A stretch of 64,000 bases of DNA from Flavobacteriales bacterium (GTDB taxonomy: Bacteria > Bacteroidota > Bacteroidia > CAIKAF01). Every line of letters starts with the position of its first letter. Within the stretch, counting starts at the first letter, position 1. Where the stretch lies: NCBI GenBank assembly GCA_022402535.1, contig JAKRSD010000020.1:285341-349340 (forward strand). The letters are read 5' to 3'. Of this stretch, positions 1 through 8,750 are shown piece by piece. The position numbers and the translations under genes were made by a program. Below the pieces are notes generated by a model, which was not told the DNA's origin, did no database searches, and saw only the letters and a list, made by a program, of their open reading frames with translations.

Positions 1-427
1 CTACTCCGGCCGGCTGCAGCACCTCGTTGATACAATCTCGGATTTCCATAGTAAGCCGTTCCTGCACCTGAAGCCGGCGTGCAAAAGCATCCACAATGCG
101 CGGAATTTTACTTAGCCCTACAATTTGCCCTTTCGGGATATAGGCCACATGGGCTTTACCAAAAAACGGTAGAAGATGGTGCTCACAAAGGGAATACAAT
201 TCAATGTCTTTTACCACCACCATTTCACTGTAGTCTTCTTTAAAAAGTGCCGAACGCAAAATTTGGGCAGGGTCTTCTTTATACCCTTTGGTTAAAAACT
301 GCATGGCTTTAGCAGCGCGTTCAGGCGTTTTTAGTAAACCTTCACGTTCACTGTCTTCACCAATTTCAGTAATGAGCGTGTTATAGCTCTTTTTGAGTAT
401 ATCGGTTATGTGTTCGTTGTAATCCAT
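1..427 (-). CDS. folE: GTP cyclohydrolase I (3' end outside window)
   Basis: Converts GTP to 7,8-dihydroneopterin triphosphate, the first step of folate and biopterin synthesis. The reading frame runs from an ATG at 425-427 leftward to base 1 without a stop, so about 142 N-terminal residues are present and the C-terminus lies outside the window. Seen: the zinc/active-site stretch CEHHLLPF followed by [19 protein letters not shown] and the conserved RLQVQERLT segment, all diagnostic of type I FolE. It lies 34 bp downstream of the PTPS-like gene on the same strand and is probably co-transcribed with it. Confidence 0.93.
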   Translation of the reverse strand, partial: MDYNEHITDILKKSYNTLITEIGEDSEREGLLKTPERAAKAMQFLTKGYKEDPAQILRSALFKEDYSEMVVVKDIELYSLCEHHLLPFFGKAHVAYIPKGQIVGLSKIPRIVDAFARRLQVQERLTMEIRDCINEVLQPAGV

Positions 428-461
428 TATTTATATTCGGTTGCCAGGAATTGGTTGTTTT

Positions 462-878
462 CTATTCTCCAAGGTATTCCACAAAATTACGTTCCGTTTC
501 ATAGAGTTTAATTTTGTACAATTTACAGTTCGGAAACACATTAATTTCGGGAGCCAGGATTTTCCAGATTTCCATGGCCAAATTTTCGGTGGATGCCATT
601 TTGCCCAACATAAAAGGAACATCCATATTCAGGTTTTTGTGATCCAGCTCTTCCACCACCTTTTCTTTGATCAGTTTACTCAGAAATTTGAGGTCTATCA
701 CAAAGCCGGTATCCGGATCGGGAGTTCCTTTTACGGTAACGTATAAATCAAAATTGTGTCCGTGCCAGTTTGCATTGGCGCACTTTCCGAACACCTCTTC
801 ATTTTTTTCGGCACTCCAATCGGGGCGCCACAATTTGTGCGCAGCATTGAAATGTTCCTTGCGGGTCAGATAAATCAT
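462..878 (-). CDS. 6-pyruvoyl-tetrahydropterin synthase family protein (PTPS-II-like)
   Basis: A 138-residue member of the PTPS/QueD family, soluble, acting on dihydroneopterin triphosphate. Visible residues: zinc ligands H14, H39 and H41, the nucleophile C33, and the D79-H80 pair (ELDHKNLN), plus a C-terminal YETERNFVEY segment. The spacing is C33-x5-HGH, which in the family literature marks the PTPS-II (tetrahydrobiopterin) class, whereas QueD has C-x3-HGH; this is why I do not call it queD. Its neighbour is folE, which makes its substrate. A role in BH4 synthesis is inferred; a queuosine role is the main alternative. Confidence 0.82.
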   Translation of the reverse strand: MIYLTRKEHFNAAHKLWRPDWSAEKNEEVFGKCANANWHGHNFDLYVTVKGTPDPDTGFVIDLKFLSKLIKEKVVEELDHKNLNMDVPFMLGKMASTENLAMEIWKILAPEINVFPNCKLYKIKLYETERNFVEYLGE

Positions 879-897
879 GATCAGATAAAAATCAGTA

Positions 898-905
898 CAA
901 AGATA
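898..905 (-). promoter_or_regulatory. Bacteroidota -7 element (TATCTTTG) for the PTPS-folE operon
   Basis: Reads TATCTTTG on the minus strand, matching TAnnTTTG, 19 bases from the PTPS start codon. No convincing -33 TTG was found at the usual distance, so the call rests on the -7 element alone. Confidence 0.5.
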
Positions 906-1128
906 GACGCAAGTTTGAATGATAGATTATTCACCTGTTTTTAATCGATTTTAATACCGAACATGGTGCATCTGAAATGAAGGTTTTATCCGGCCTTCTT
1001 TTGCCTCTTTCTAAACATATTATCCTAATCTGTGTGATGCTTTAAGAGCCTTGTCATAAATTAAAATCTGCCTCATCTGCCGGCAATACAAAATTGCATA
1101 TACCTTTATCCCGAAATTCATACACACC

Positions 1129-2142
1129 ATGATAGTACTTACCGGTGCAGCCGGATTCATTGGAGGATATGTGGCTTCCAAACTTAATGCCTACGGGGTT
1201 CGAGACCTTATTCTTTCAGACGATTTTACAAATCCTGCCAAACAGATTAACCATACAGGACGATGTTGTATTGCCAAAATTCACCGGGATGAACTGGTGA
1301 ATGTGCTGGAACGCGACTACGCCAGAAAAATTGAAGCTGTAATTCACTTGGGCGCACGCACCGATACTACCGAAATGGACTCGGCCTTGCTGAACCGGAT
1401 GAATACCGAATATTCCAAAACGCTTTGGAACTACTGCACCCGCAACCGAATCAACTTTATTTATGCATCCTCTGCGGCTACCTACGGCTTAGGCGAAAAC
1501 GGCTATTCGGACGATGTGAAACCCGAAGCGCTGAAACCGTTGAATCCCTACGGTGAATCGAAAAACGAATTTGACCGATGGGCACTCAGCCAAACCGAAA
1601 CACCTCCTTATTTCTGTGGATTAAAGTTTTTTAATGTATATGGTCCCGGCGAAGGACATAAGGGACGCATGGCTTCCGTGGTGTTTCATGCCTATCGGCA
1701 AATTTCCGAAACCGACAAACTGAAGCTTTTCCGTTCGCACAAAGAAGGCATCGCCGATGGCGAACAAAAGCGTGATTTTATTTATGTGGATGATGTGGCG
1801 GAATTGATTTGGTACATATACAAACGCCATCCGCGCAAAGGTTTGCTGAATATAGGTACGGGCGAAGCCCGAAGTTTTCTGGATTTGGGCAAAGCCGTTT
1901 TTGCAGCTATGGGCAAAGAACCCAAAATTGAATTCATTGATACTCCCGCCGATATCCGGGACACTTACCAATACTTTACCGAGGCCGACATTAAAAATTT
2001 GAAAGCCACCGGATATATGCGTGCTTTTACTTCGTTGGAAGAAGGGGTTTCGCGTTATGTACAGGCCTTTTTGAAAGAAAGCAAACCTTATCTGGGCTGC
2101 AGCAAAGAAGAATGCAGCTGCGGAAATGCGTTTGTTGGATAA
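1129..2142 (+). CDS. hldD: ADP-L-glycero-D-manno-heptose 6-epimerase
   Basis: NAD(P)-dependent short-chain epimerase of 337 residues that makes ADP-L-glycero-heptose for the LPS inner core. Seen: N-terminal Rossmann motif GAAGFIGGYV (about residues 6-15), the serine-containing YASSAATYG, the catalytic NPYGESK (Y-x3-K) and the RfaD-specific FNVYGPGEGHKGRMASV. The heptose adenylyltransferase lies in the same window at 25.1-25.6 kb. Odd: the protein ends in a Cys-rich tail with C324, C329 and C331 that I do not recall from typical HldD. It converges on pheS with only 3 bp between stops. Confidence 0.9.
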   Translation: MIVLTGAAGFIGGYVASKLNAYGVRDLILSDDFTNPAKQINHTGRCCIAKIHRDELVNVLERDYARKIEAVIHLGARTDTTEMDSALLNRMNTEYSKTLWNYCTRNRINFIYASSAATYGLGENGYSDDVKPEALKPLNPYGESKNEFDRWALSQTETPPYFCGLKFFNVYGPGEGHKGRMASVVFHAYRQISETDKLKLFRSHKEGIADGEQKRDFIYVDDVAELIWYIYKRHPRKGLLNIGTGEARSFLDLGKAVFAAMGKEPKIEFIDTPADIRDTYQYFTEADIKNLKATGYMRAFTSLEEGVSRYVQAFLKESKPYLGCSKEECSCGNAFVG

Positions 2143-2145
2143 TTA

Positions 2146-3138
2146 CTATACCGTTCCCGATTCAAACTGACTTAGGAAACGCACATCATTTTCATAAAAA
2201 AGGCGGATATCGCGAATGCCGTATTTGAGCATGGCAATACGCTCCACGCCCAGCCCGAAGGCATAACCCGAATATTCTTCCGGGTCTATTCCGCAATTGC
2301 GCAAAACATTCGGGTCAATCATCCCGCAGCCTAAAATTTCCATCCAAGAAGATTCTCCGTTTTTAATCCATTCAATATCCATTTCGGCAGAAGGTTCCGT
2401 AAACGGGAAAAAAGACGGGCGGAAACGGATGCCCAATCCTTCGCCGAAAATTTCCTTCACAAAAGTGAACAACACCTGTTTCAGGTCGGCAAAACTTACG
2501 TCTTTGGCGATGTATAATCCTTCAATCTGATGAAAAACGGGAGAATGCGTGGCATCAGAATCGCAACGGTAAACGCGCCCCGGAGCAATAATACGGATAG
2601 GCGGTTGCTGAGCCAGCATGGTACGAATCTGAACCGGCGATGTATGGGTGCGCAAAACCACCGCCGGGTCGGTCTGCACAAAAAAGGTATCCTGCATATC
2701 GCGGGCCGGATGATCTTCGGGCATGTTGAGCGCCGTAAAATTATGCCAGTCGTCTTCAATTTCGGGTCCTGTGGCGATTTCAAAACCCAAACGCGAAAAC
2801 ACATCAATCAACTGTGAACGCACCTGATTGAGTGGATGTAATGAGCCGCTGAACGAAGACACGGCAGGACGAGAAAAATCAAATCCATCTACCGACTCCG
2901 CTTTCGCGCTAAGCGATTCGGAAGATTTAAATCTTTCTTCGGCTGCTGTTTTCAGCTTATTGAGTAAAGCACCCACCACACGTTTTTCTTCGTTGGGCAG
3001 GGATTTAAACTCATCAAAAAGGGGCATAATTTCGCCCTTTTTGGCCAAAAACTTCAATCGGAACGCTTCGCGGGTGGCGGCATCCGTAATTAAATAGGCA
3101 GCTACTTCAGCTTCCAGCGCTTTAATTTTATCGGTCAT
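2146..3138 (-). CDS. pheS: Phenylalanyl-tRNA synthetase alpha subunit
   Basis: Catalytic subunit of the alpha2-beta2 class II synthetase that charges tRNA-Phe. At 330 residues it has normal length: an N-terminal coiled-coil arm (about residues 1-85), then the class II core with ALNMPEDHPARDMQDTFF, RTHTSPVQIRTM (motif 2 region), GRVYRCDSDATHSPVFHQ and the C-terminal motif 3 AFGLGVERIAMLKYGI. The start MTDKIKALEAE agrees with the family and leaves only 4 bases to a -7 promoter element, so the mRNA may be leaderless. pheT is not next to it. Confidence 0.95.
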   Translation of the reverse strand: MTDKIKALEAEVAAYLITDAATREAFRLKFLAKKGEIMPLFDEFKSLPNEEKRVVGALLNKLKTAAEERFKSSESLSAKAESVDGFDFSRPAVSSFSGSLHPLNQVRSQLIDVFSRLGFEIATGPEIEDDWHNFTALNMPEDHPARDMQDTFFVQTDPAVVLRTHTSPVQIRTMLAQQPPIRIIAPGRVYRCDSDATHSPVFHQIEGLYIAKDVSFADLKQVLFTFVKEIFGEGLGIRFRPSFFPFTEPSAEMDIEWIKNGESSWMEILGCGMIDPNVLRNCGIDPEEYSGYAFGLGVERIAMLKYGIRDIRLFYENDVRFLSQFESGTV

Positions 3139-3142
3139 GCCG

Positions 3143-3177
3143 CAAAGATAAGAGGCCTTGAGGCATATTGTATCAAA
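3143..3177 (-). promoter_or_regulatory. pheS promoter, -7 TATCTTTG with -33 TTTG
   Basis: On the minus strand TTTG (3174-3177) is followed after 23 bases by TATCTTTG (3143-3150), the Bacteroidota TTG/TAnnTTTG arrangement. The last G of the -7 element is 4 bases from the pheS ATG, so the expected transcription start falls at or beside the start codon. Confidence 0.6.
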
Positions 3178-3188
3178 TTGACCCCAAA

Positions 3189-3220
3189 TTGTATTGCGAA
3201 TTAAATTTTTTCTAATTTTG
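3189..3220 (+). promoter_or_regulatory. Promoter of the 3241 lipoprotein gene (TTG-N21-TAATTTTG)
   Basis: TTG at 3189-3191, a 21-base spacer and TAATTTTG at 3213-3220 fit the Bacteroidota consensus. Expected transcription start is near 3225-3227. That leaves almost no leader for an ATG at 3229 and a short leader for the ATG at 3241, which decides the start chosen for the following gene. Confidence 0.6.
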
Positions 3221-3240
3221 TTGAAAACATGTTAACAGTT

Positions 3241-3567
3241 ATGCGCAAATCTGCTATTTATCTTCTGTTTATCCTCACCATCACCGTTACTCCCCTTTTA
3301 CAGTCTTGCTATAAAGAACCGGGGCCCGGAACGGCCCGTATCATGGTAATTGACGAAAATCAGCTTCGTGTGCCTTACGCCACGGTAAAGCTGGTGAATG
3401 GCAACGTAAACATGGTGGGCAACACGGACTACACCGGAATCGCCACGTTTGAAAACAAATTGGAAGTGATTTTGAATGTAGAAGCCAAAAAAGGCGATAA
3501 AATCGGAACCGGAATCTGCCGCATTCGTCCGGGAGAAACCATTACCGAAGTAATCACGATTTACTAA
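3241..3567 (+). CDS. Small lipoprotein with a carboxypeptidase-regulatory-like fold
   Basis: A 108-residue protein with an SPII-type signal (MRKSAIYLLF, hydrophobic core, then PLLQSC as lipobox), so probably an outer-membrane-anchored lipoprotein. The mature part reads like a single beta-sandwich of the transthyretin/carboxypeptidase regulatory type: RVPYATVKLVNG followed by TDYTGIATFEN, the usual 'variable trait, then turned into the next strand' pattern. Alternative ATG at 3229 adds MLTV. Own promoter upstream and a strong terminator downstream make it a one-gene unit. No specific function can be assigned. Confidence 0.7.
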   Translation: MRKSAIYLLFILTITVTPLLQSCYKEPGPGTARIMVIDENQLRVPYATVKLVNGNVNMVGNTDYTGIATFENKLEVILNVEAKKGDKIGTGICRIRPGETITEVITIY

Positions 3568-3587
3568 GATTCATTTTACTTTTTCTC

Positions 3588-3621
3588 AGCCCTTCCAGGA
3601 TTTTCCCGGAAGGGCTTTTTT
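3588..3621 (+). terminator. Rho-independent terminator
   Basis: AGCCCTTCC (3588-3596) pairs perfectly with GGAAGGGCT (3608-3616) around an 11-base loop and is followed by a run of T. It closes the small lipoprotein gene and sits just before the 3' end of the converging gene. Confidence 0.85.
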
Positions 3622-3627
3622 ATGGGT

Positions 3628-4158
3628 TTAATAACACAATTTGTTGTACTGCTGTATGGAGCGGATAAAAGGAGGAAAACGGAGCGGAATTTTACCGTTG
3701 GGAAAAATATGGTAAAACTCCGGACAGGTTTTAAAGCGGGGCAGCAACACTTCGTTGCGCACTTTTCGGGTGTAATATCCATTGTAAAACGAACTGCGGA
3801 TATACAATTCGGGCGCTTCTCTGTCTAAATTGTAGTACACTTCAATAGCCCCGAATGTTACCCGCTGCATCAACAGAAAAAACTCCATCTGCTTGTTATC
3901 ATCGTATATAGCAATGGGCACATACATGCGGTTTCGGGTAGAATAATATTTGTAGTCTTTATCCAAAATTTCGTGATGATTACCATCATAATCCATGATT
4001 TTTAACACCCCCTTTTTATCCCAGGTCCAAACGTGCCGAATCACTTTTGCATGAAGCGTATCGCCATTGTGCATAACGGCATACCCTGAAAAATCTTGGG
4101 CTGAAAGATTTTGGGAAAACAAAAACAGAAAAGTTCCGATGATATATTTCCACTTCAT
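3628..4158 (-). CDS. Secreted protein of unknown function
   Basis: A 176-residue protein with a clear N-terminal signal peptide (MKWKYIIGTFLFLFSQNLSAQ, split here at about residue 21) and a beta-rich, aromatic-rich mature part with motifs such as GYAVMHNGDTLHAKVI and MDYDGNHHEIL. This opening, 'G..V..NGDTL.G.V', recurs in many small exported Bacteroidota proteins, but I cannot name a family with confidence. It is 46 bp from the AAA+ gene downstream on the same strand, so the two may be co-transcribed. Confidence 0.65.
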   Translation of the reverse strand: MKWKYIIGTFLFLFSQNLSAQDFSGYAVMHNGDTLHAKVIRHVWTWDKKGVLKIMDYDGNHHEILDKDYKYYSTRNRMYVPIAIYDDNKQMEFFLLMQRVTFGAIEVYYNLDREAPELYIRSSFYNGYYTRKVRNEVLLPRFKTCPEFYHIFPNGKIPLRFPPFIRSIQQYNKLCY

Positions 4159-4204
4159 AATTGCAATCCGATTTTATTCCTCTGCTCAAAAATCATTCAA
4201 AAAG

Positions 4205-6859
4205 TTATCGTTTAAACCCGATTGCAGGATTTTCTTTACGGGTTGTATCAATCGTTTTTAAATCGGCCAAATCTATGGGTAGAAGGGTTTCCATCAGTTC
4301 GGGAGTTCGATTTTCCGGTATAGTACCCGCCATACGCAGGTGCTGATTTCTAACGGCCTGCTGTATCACTTTCCGCACTTCGCGGGCATTGCCAAAATAC
4401 ATATCCTGCTTGTGATTGAACATTTCGGCAAAATGGTGTTTAAGTCGGGCGGCCGCTTCCGCGTCGGGCACTAAATTTTCTTTTAACAACATGGATATGC
4501 CTATATGATAAAGCTCATCGGCGGTGTAGTCTTCAAATACGAAGTAATGCTCAAAACGGGAGCGCAGTCCCGGATTAGAATTTAGGAATTCATTCATGTT
4601 TTGGGGATATCCGGCAGCAATTACAATAAACTCATCGCGCAGGTCTTCCATGCGTTTAAGCAGGGTATTCACCGATTCCTTACCAAAATTATCATCGGGC
4701 CCCTGATTCAGCGAATAGGCTTCATCGATAAATAAAATCCCACCGAGGCTTTTTTCCACCATTTCGGCTGTTTTTACCGAGGTTTGCCCCACATAACCCG
4801 CTACCAAAGAAGCCCTGTCGCACTCCACCACATGACCGCGTTCCACCACGCCCAGTGCCCTAAATATTTTAGCCATAATGCGGGCTACAGTCGTTTTTCC
4901 TGTTCCCGGATTTCCCACATACAGCGCATGCATGCTGAACTGATTGAGCACATTTTTTCCGGTTTCGCGGTAGTATTTCACCAGTTTTACCATTTCCTGC
5001 ACACTCTGCTTCACCGACTGAAGCCCGGTAAGGCTGTTCAGGTCATTCATGGCTTCTTCAAGAAGCTCTTTATCTATCTGAAAGTCAGAAACAGGCTGTC
5101 CATTTTTACCAAAAATCTGCTGCACATCGGACAGGGTGAGTTTTGAAAGCTCTTCTACGCTAAGGTTTTGGTAATTATGTTCTCTGACGAGACGCAAAGC
5201 CATATTCATTTTGGCTTCGTCCACCACAGAAATTACATATCGGGCATTGCCAAACGTTTTATTTCGGTCGCGATAAGCTCTTGTAAACTCAGTAAACAGC
5301 AGTTCTTCGGCTTCGGGCGTTGCCGCCAGATGTCTTTTAGCCATTGCCGAACGGGCAATGCTGAGCATTTCTTCGGGTGTGTAATCGGCAAAATGAAAAA
5401 ATGTACTGAAACGGGATTTGAGTCCGGGATTAAAATCAATAAACCGTTTCATTTCTTCGGGATATCCGGCTGCCAGTATGGCAATGTCGCCGGGGCCGTC
5501 GCTCATTTCTTTCAGAAGAATTTCAATCACTTCCTGCCCAAAATCTTTTGAATCTTCGCCGCTGCGAACCAACGAATACGCTTCGTCTATGAACAATATG
5601 CCGCCTCTGGCGCGTTCAATGGCTTTTTTCACCTTAGGAGCCGTCTGTCCCACAAATTCAGCTACCAAATCCGCGCGATCCACTTCGTACACATGCCCCT
5701 TTGAAAGCAGACCCAAGGCTTTGTAGATACCGCCCAACATTTTGGCAATGGTGGTTTTTCCGGTTCCGGGGTTTCCCTGTAAAATGGCATGCAGGCTTAT
5801 TTTTTCCTGCGCCTCGATTCCCAGATTTTTTCGGTGTGAAGTGAATTTTAAATAGCCCACATAATCATTAATCTGTGATTTTATCTGCTCTAAACCTATC
5901 AGACTGTTCAGTTCCTTGAGTTGTTCTTCGAGGCTAAGTTTAATTTCTTCGGCTGACTTCACTTCTGATTTCGCAAGGGTAAGATTTTCTCCGGGATTCA
6001 GCACTTCGGCATCACCGGGAACAAACTCATCTCCGATTTCAAAAGGAACTACGGCCATCAATCTGTCCATAAATACTACCCTTACAGAATATTTGCCTGG
6101 AGTCCAGAACAGTTTGTTGTCGTTTCCGCGTCCGTTGCTCCAGATGTTTCTGCCGGGCTTCATTTCCCTACGCGAGGAGATTACCGATTTTTTGTTGCCC
6201 GTTTCTTTCAGAAAATAATAAAACAGCTCGCACTGCCAGTCAAAATTCAGTTTGTTTTTCAGCGTAACTTCTACGTTTACAAAGCGGGTTTCGCCCTGTT
6301 TAAACGCTTTGGCCAATACCGGTTTTTCTGAATCTGAATTGGAAGAGGACGACTCGAACAGGCCGATTTTTTCAATTTCAAAAAACACATTATTACTGCT
6401 GTCTGGGTGCGGTAGGTCATAAATATAAAATGTAGACTCCAACACCTTCACTCCGTCTATATATGCCCGCCACACATATTCGCCATCAAACCAGAAACCC
6501 GGTTCTTTTTTGCCCCGGGACACCAGATACAGATTGGTTTCGCGGAGTACTTCACATTCAAATTCATCATCAATAATGTGTTTTTCTACCGTATTGGTGT
6601 TTGACTTTAATTTATCCACCACATAACGCACTTTGCAGGTCCAATTTTCTTCATCAAACAATTTGTTGAAAAACGAAAACTCCGCAAACAGTCCTGTTTC
6701 ATTTAATTCTGCCCGGGTGTAAACCGTTCTAAAAATTCTGTATGCCCCTTCGGAAGAATAAAACCACTCATCTTTAGCAAATAGGCGCAGGGCATTAACT
6801 TTATATTTTACAAAATCGGGGTTATCTTTTTTGGTCAGGTTCTTTTTCCAGAGGCTCAT
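4205..6859 (-). CDS. Double CbxX/SpoVK-type AAA+ ATPase with paired N-terminal beta domains
   Basis: A large cytoplasmic ATPase (884 residues from the ATG at 6859; a GTG at 6916 would add 19). The C-terminal two thirds hold two AAA+ modules of the CbxX/CfqX/SpoVK family, each with an intact Walker A (GNPGTGKTT, near residues 360 and 650), Walker B (GGILFIDEAYSL) and a pore/sensor region (AAGYP..M..F...NPGL.SRF). The N-terminal 300 residues hold two related beta-rich segments, each with NKL..W.C near the start and a GxYxxR strand near the end, followed by IYD or IGD. So both halves look duplicated. Substrate unknown; CbbX-like remodelling of a protein partner is inferred. Confidence 0.8.
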   Translation of the reverse strand: MSLWKKNLTKKDNPDFVKYKVNALRLFAKDEWFYSSEGAYRIFRTVYTRAELNETGLFAEFSFFNKLFDEENWTCKVRYVVDKLKSNTNTVEKHIIDDEFECEVLRETNLYLVSRGKKEPGFWFDGEYVWRAYIDGVKVLESTFYIYDLPHPDSSNNVFFEIEKIGLFESSSSNSDSEKPVLAKAFKQGETRFVNVEVTLKNKLNFDWQCELFYYFLKETGNKKSVISSRREMKPGRNIWSNGRGNDNKLFWTPGKYSVRVVFMDRLMAVVPFEIGDEFVPGDAEVLNPGENLTLAKSEVKSAEEIKLSLEEQLKELNSLIGLEQIKSQINDYVGYLKFTSHRKNLGIEAQEKISLHAILQGNPGTGKTTIAKMLGGIYKALGLLSKGHVYEVDRADLVAEFVGQTAPKVKKAIERARGGILFIDEAYSLVRSGEDSKDFGQEVIEILLKEMSDGPGDIAILAAGYPEEMKRFIDFNPGLKSRFSTFFHFADYTPEEMLSIARSAMAKRHLAATPEAEELLFTEFTRAYRDRNKTFGNARYVISVVDEAKMNMALRLVREHNYQNLSVEELSKLTLSDVQQIFGKNGQPVSDFQIDKELLEEAMNDLNSLTGLQSVKQSVQEMVKLVKYYRETGKNVLNQFSMHALYVGNPGTGKTTVARIMAKIFRALGVVERGHVVECDRASLVAGYVGQTSVKTAEMVEKSLGGILFIDEAYSLNQGPDDNFGKESVNTLLKRMEDLRDEFIVIAAGYPQNMNEFLNSNPGLRSRFEHYFVFEDYTADELYHIGISMLLKENLVPDAEAAARLKHHFAEMFNHKQDMYFGNAREVRKVIQQAVRNQHLRMAGTIPENRTPELMETLLPIDLADLKTIDTTRKENPAIGFKR

Positions 6860-7014
6860 CTGTTGAATACATATTTTGCGGGAAAATAATGAAAAAGCCT
6901 GAACCCTATACCTCACACCATCGTGATTTTTGTTTATCCACAGCCCGTGAAAAAAACTCTTGTTTTGAAAATCTCCGGATATTTTGTTGATTCGCCGTTC
7001 AATTCGTTTTTGTC

Positions 7015-8217
7015 ATGAAATTATTTTCTGCTTCGGCACTCCTTTTTTCGGCCCTTTTCACCTTTCAGGCGCTACATGCACAAACCCCGCTTACCAACAA
7101 AAAAGACGGCGGATATAAATTTGAAGTGATTAAAGCCATTGATGCCACGGACGTGCAAAACCAAAACCGCACGGGAACCTGCTGGAGTTTTTCGGCATTA
7201 TCGTTTTATGAGTCTGAACTGATCCGTCTCGGAAAAGGAAAAATAAATCTGAGTGAAATGTATGTGGTTCGCAAAGCCTATGAAGCAAAAGCCGACTTTT
7301 TTGTGCGTTTCAACGGAAAACACAATTTCGGCCCCGGAGGCGCATTTCATGATATTCCTTACGTACTGGAACGCTTTGGTATAGTGCCCGAAGAACTCTA
7401 CAAAGGACTGAACTATGGAGACGACAAACACAACCACGCCGAGTTGGATGCCATGCTGGAAGCCATGATGCAGGTAGTGGTAAAAAATCCGCAGAAAAAA
7501 TTAACCCCGGCCTGGCGCAAAGCCGTTGCCGGCGTGTTGGATGCATATCTGGGCGCAGAACCTGAAAAATTCACCTATCAGGGAAAAGAATATACCCCGC
7601 AGTCTTATGCCAAATCGCTGGGTTTAAACATGGGCGATTATATTTCCATTACCTCGTTTACGCATCATCCGTTTTATACCCAGTTTGCCTTAGAAATTCC
7701 GGACAACTGGAATCTGGGGCGTTCGTACAATGTACCGTTGAATGAGTTTACGGCCATTATGGAACATGCCGTTACCAACGGGTTTGGGATTGCCTGGGGG
7801 GCCGATGTGAGCGAAAAAGGATTTTCGTTTCGCGACGGATTAGCTATTGTGCCCGAAGATGAATCCACCATTCTGAAAAAAGGAGAAGACAGCAAACACT
7901 TTAACGATGCGGGTGCCGTGAAAGTAAGTTCGGCGTTTGATGCACCCGTGAAAGAAAAAACCATTACGCAGGAAATGCGTCAGGCGGCATTTGACAGCTA
8001 CGAAACTACCGACGACCACGGCATGCATATTACCGGACTGGTGAAGGATCAAAACGGAAACAAATACTTTTTTGTGAAAAATTCGTGGGGAAAAGCCAAC
8101 GACTGCGACGGTTACTTTTTTGCTTCGATGCCTTATGTGCAGTTTAAAACCATCAACTTCATCGTGCACAAAGACGGTATTCCCAAAGACATTAAAAATA
8201 AACTGGGGATAAAGTAA
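7015..8217 (+). CDS. Secreted C1 family peptidase (PepC / bleomycin hydrolase type)
   Basis: A 400-residue papain-like cysteine aminopeptidase with an N-terminal signal peptide (MKLFSASALLFSALFTFQALHAQ) that places it in the periplasm or outside. Catalytic triad by motif: C56 in NRTGTCWSFSA, H335 in DDHGMHITG (the HAM position of PepC) and N356 in FVKNSWG. Classical PepC is cytoplasmic and hexameric, so the export signal is the feature that separates this Bacteroidota version. Monocistronic by context; flanking genes are on the other strand. Confidence 0.88.
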   Translation: MKLFSASALLFSALFTFQALHAQTPLTNKKDGGYKFEVIKAIDATDVQNQNRTGTCWSFSALSFYESELIRLGKGKINLSEMYVVRKAYEAKADFFVRFNGKHNFGPGGAFHDIPYVLERFGIVPEELYKGLNYGDDKHNHAELDAMLEAMMQVVVKNPQKKLTPAWRKAVAGVLDAYLGAEPEKFTYQGKEYTPQSYAKSLGLNMGDYISITSFTHHPFYTQFALEIPDNWNLGRSYNVPLNEFTAIMEHAVTNGFGIAWGADVSEKGFSFRDGLAIVPEDESTILKKGEDSKHFNDAGAVKVSSAFDAPVKEKTITQEMRQAAFDSYETTDDHGMHITGLVKDQNGNKYFFVKNSWGKANDCDGYFFASMPYVQFKTINFIVHKDGIPKDIKNKLGIK

Positions 8218-8220
8218 GCG

Positions 8221-8745
8221 TTACATTTTTTTGAAAATCTCCCAAAGGGTAATTCCTGCGGCCACGGATACATTGAGCGAATGTTTGGTGCCTTCCATGG
8301 GAATTTCCACCGCCAAATCGCACAGCAACAAGGCTCCGGGCGAAACGCCTTTTACTTCATTCCCCAATACCAAAGCCAAAGGTTTATCTTTCGGAAGGTC
8401 AAAATCTGTGAGCCTGACCGAACGGTCGGTCTGCTCTAAGGCCACTATATAAAATCCAAGATTTTTAAGTTCCGAAAGGCAGGATTCGGTTTCGGTCCAG
8501 GATTGCCAATCTACCGTGAACTCTGCCCCCAGGGCCGCTTTGTGAATTTCATTGTTGGGCGGAGATACCGTATATCCGCAGAGGTGAATTTTTTCAAACG
8601 CAAACCCGTCTGCCGTACGAAAAACCGCACCCACATTATGGGCCGAACGGATATTATCGCAAACAATGTGTACCGGTTTTTTTGGGGTCTTTTTAAATTC
8701 TTCGGGACTCAGGCGGTTCAGTTCTTCGAGCGAAAGCTGCTTCAT
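8221..8745 (-). CDS. SpoU/TrmH family RNA 2'-O-methyltransferase
   Basis: A 174-residue SPOUT-fold methyltransferase using SAM. All three SpoU motifs are visible: NIRSAHNVGAVFRTADGF, LVLGNEVKGVS and EIPMEGTKHSLNVSVAAGI, the last forming the knotted SAM pocket. It lacks the extra substrate-binding domain of RlmB, so a tRNA target (TrmH or TrmL-like) is more likely, but the exact nucleotide cannot be read from sequence. It follows the LysE-type gene by 5 bp and is probably the third gene of the GH3-LysE-SpoU operon. Confidence 0.87.
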   Translation of the reverse strand: MKQLSLEELNRLSPEEFKKTPKKPVHIVCDNIRSAHNVGAVFRTADGFAFEKIHLCGYTVSPPNNEIHKAALGAEFTVDWQSWTETESCLSELKNLGFYIVALEQTDRSVRLTDFDLPKDKPLALVLGNEVKGVSPGALLLCDLAVEIPMEGTKHSLNVSVAAGITLWEIFKKM

Positions 8746-8750
8746 TTCTC

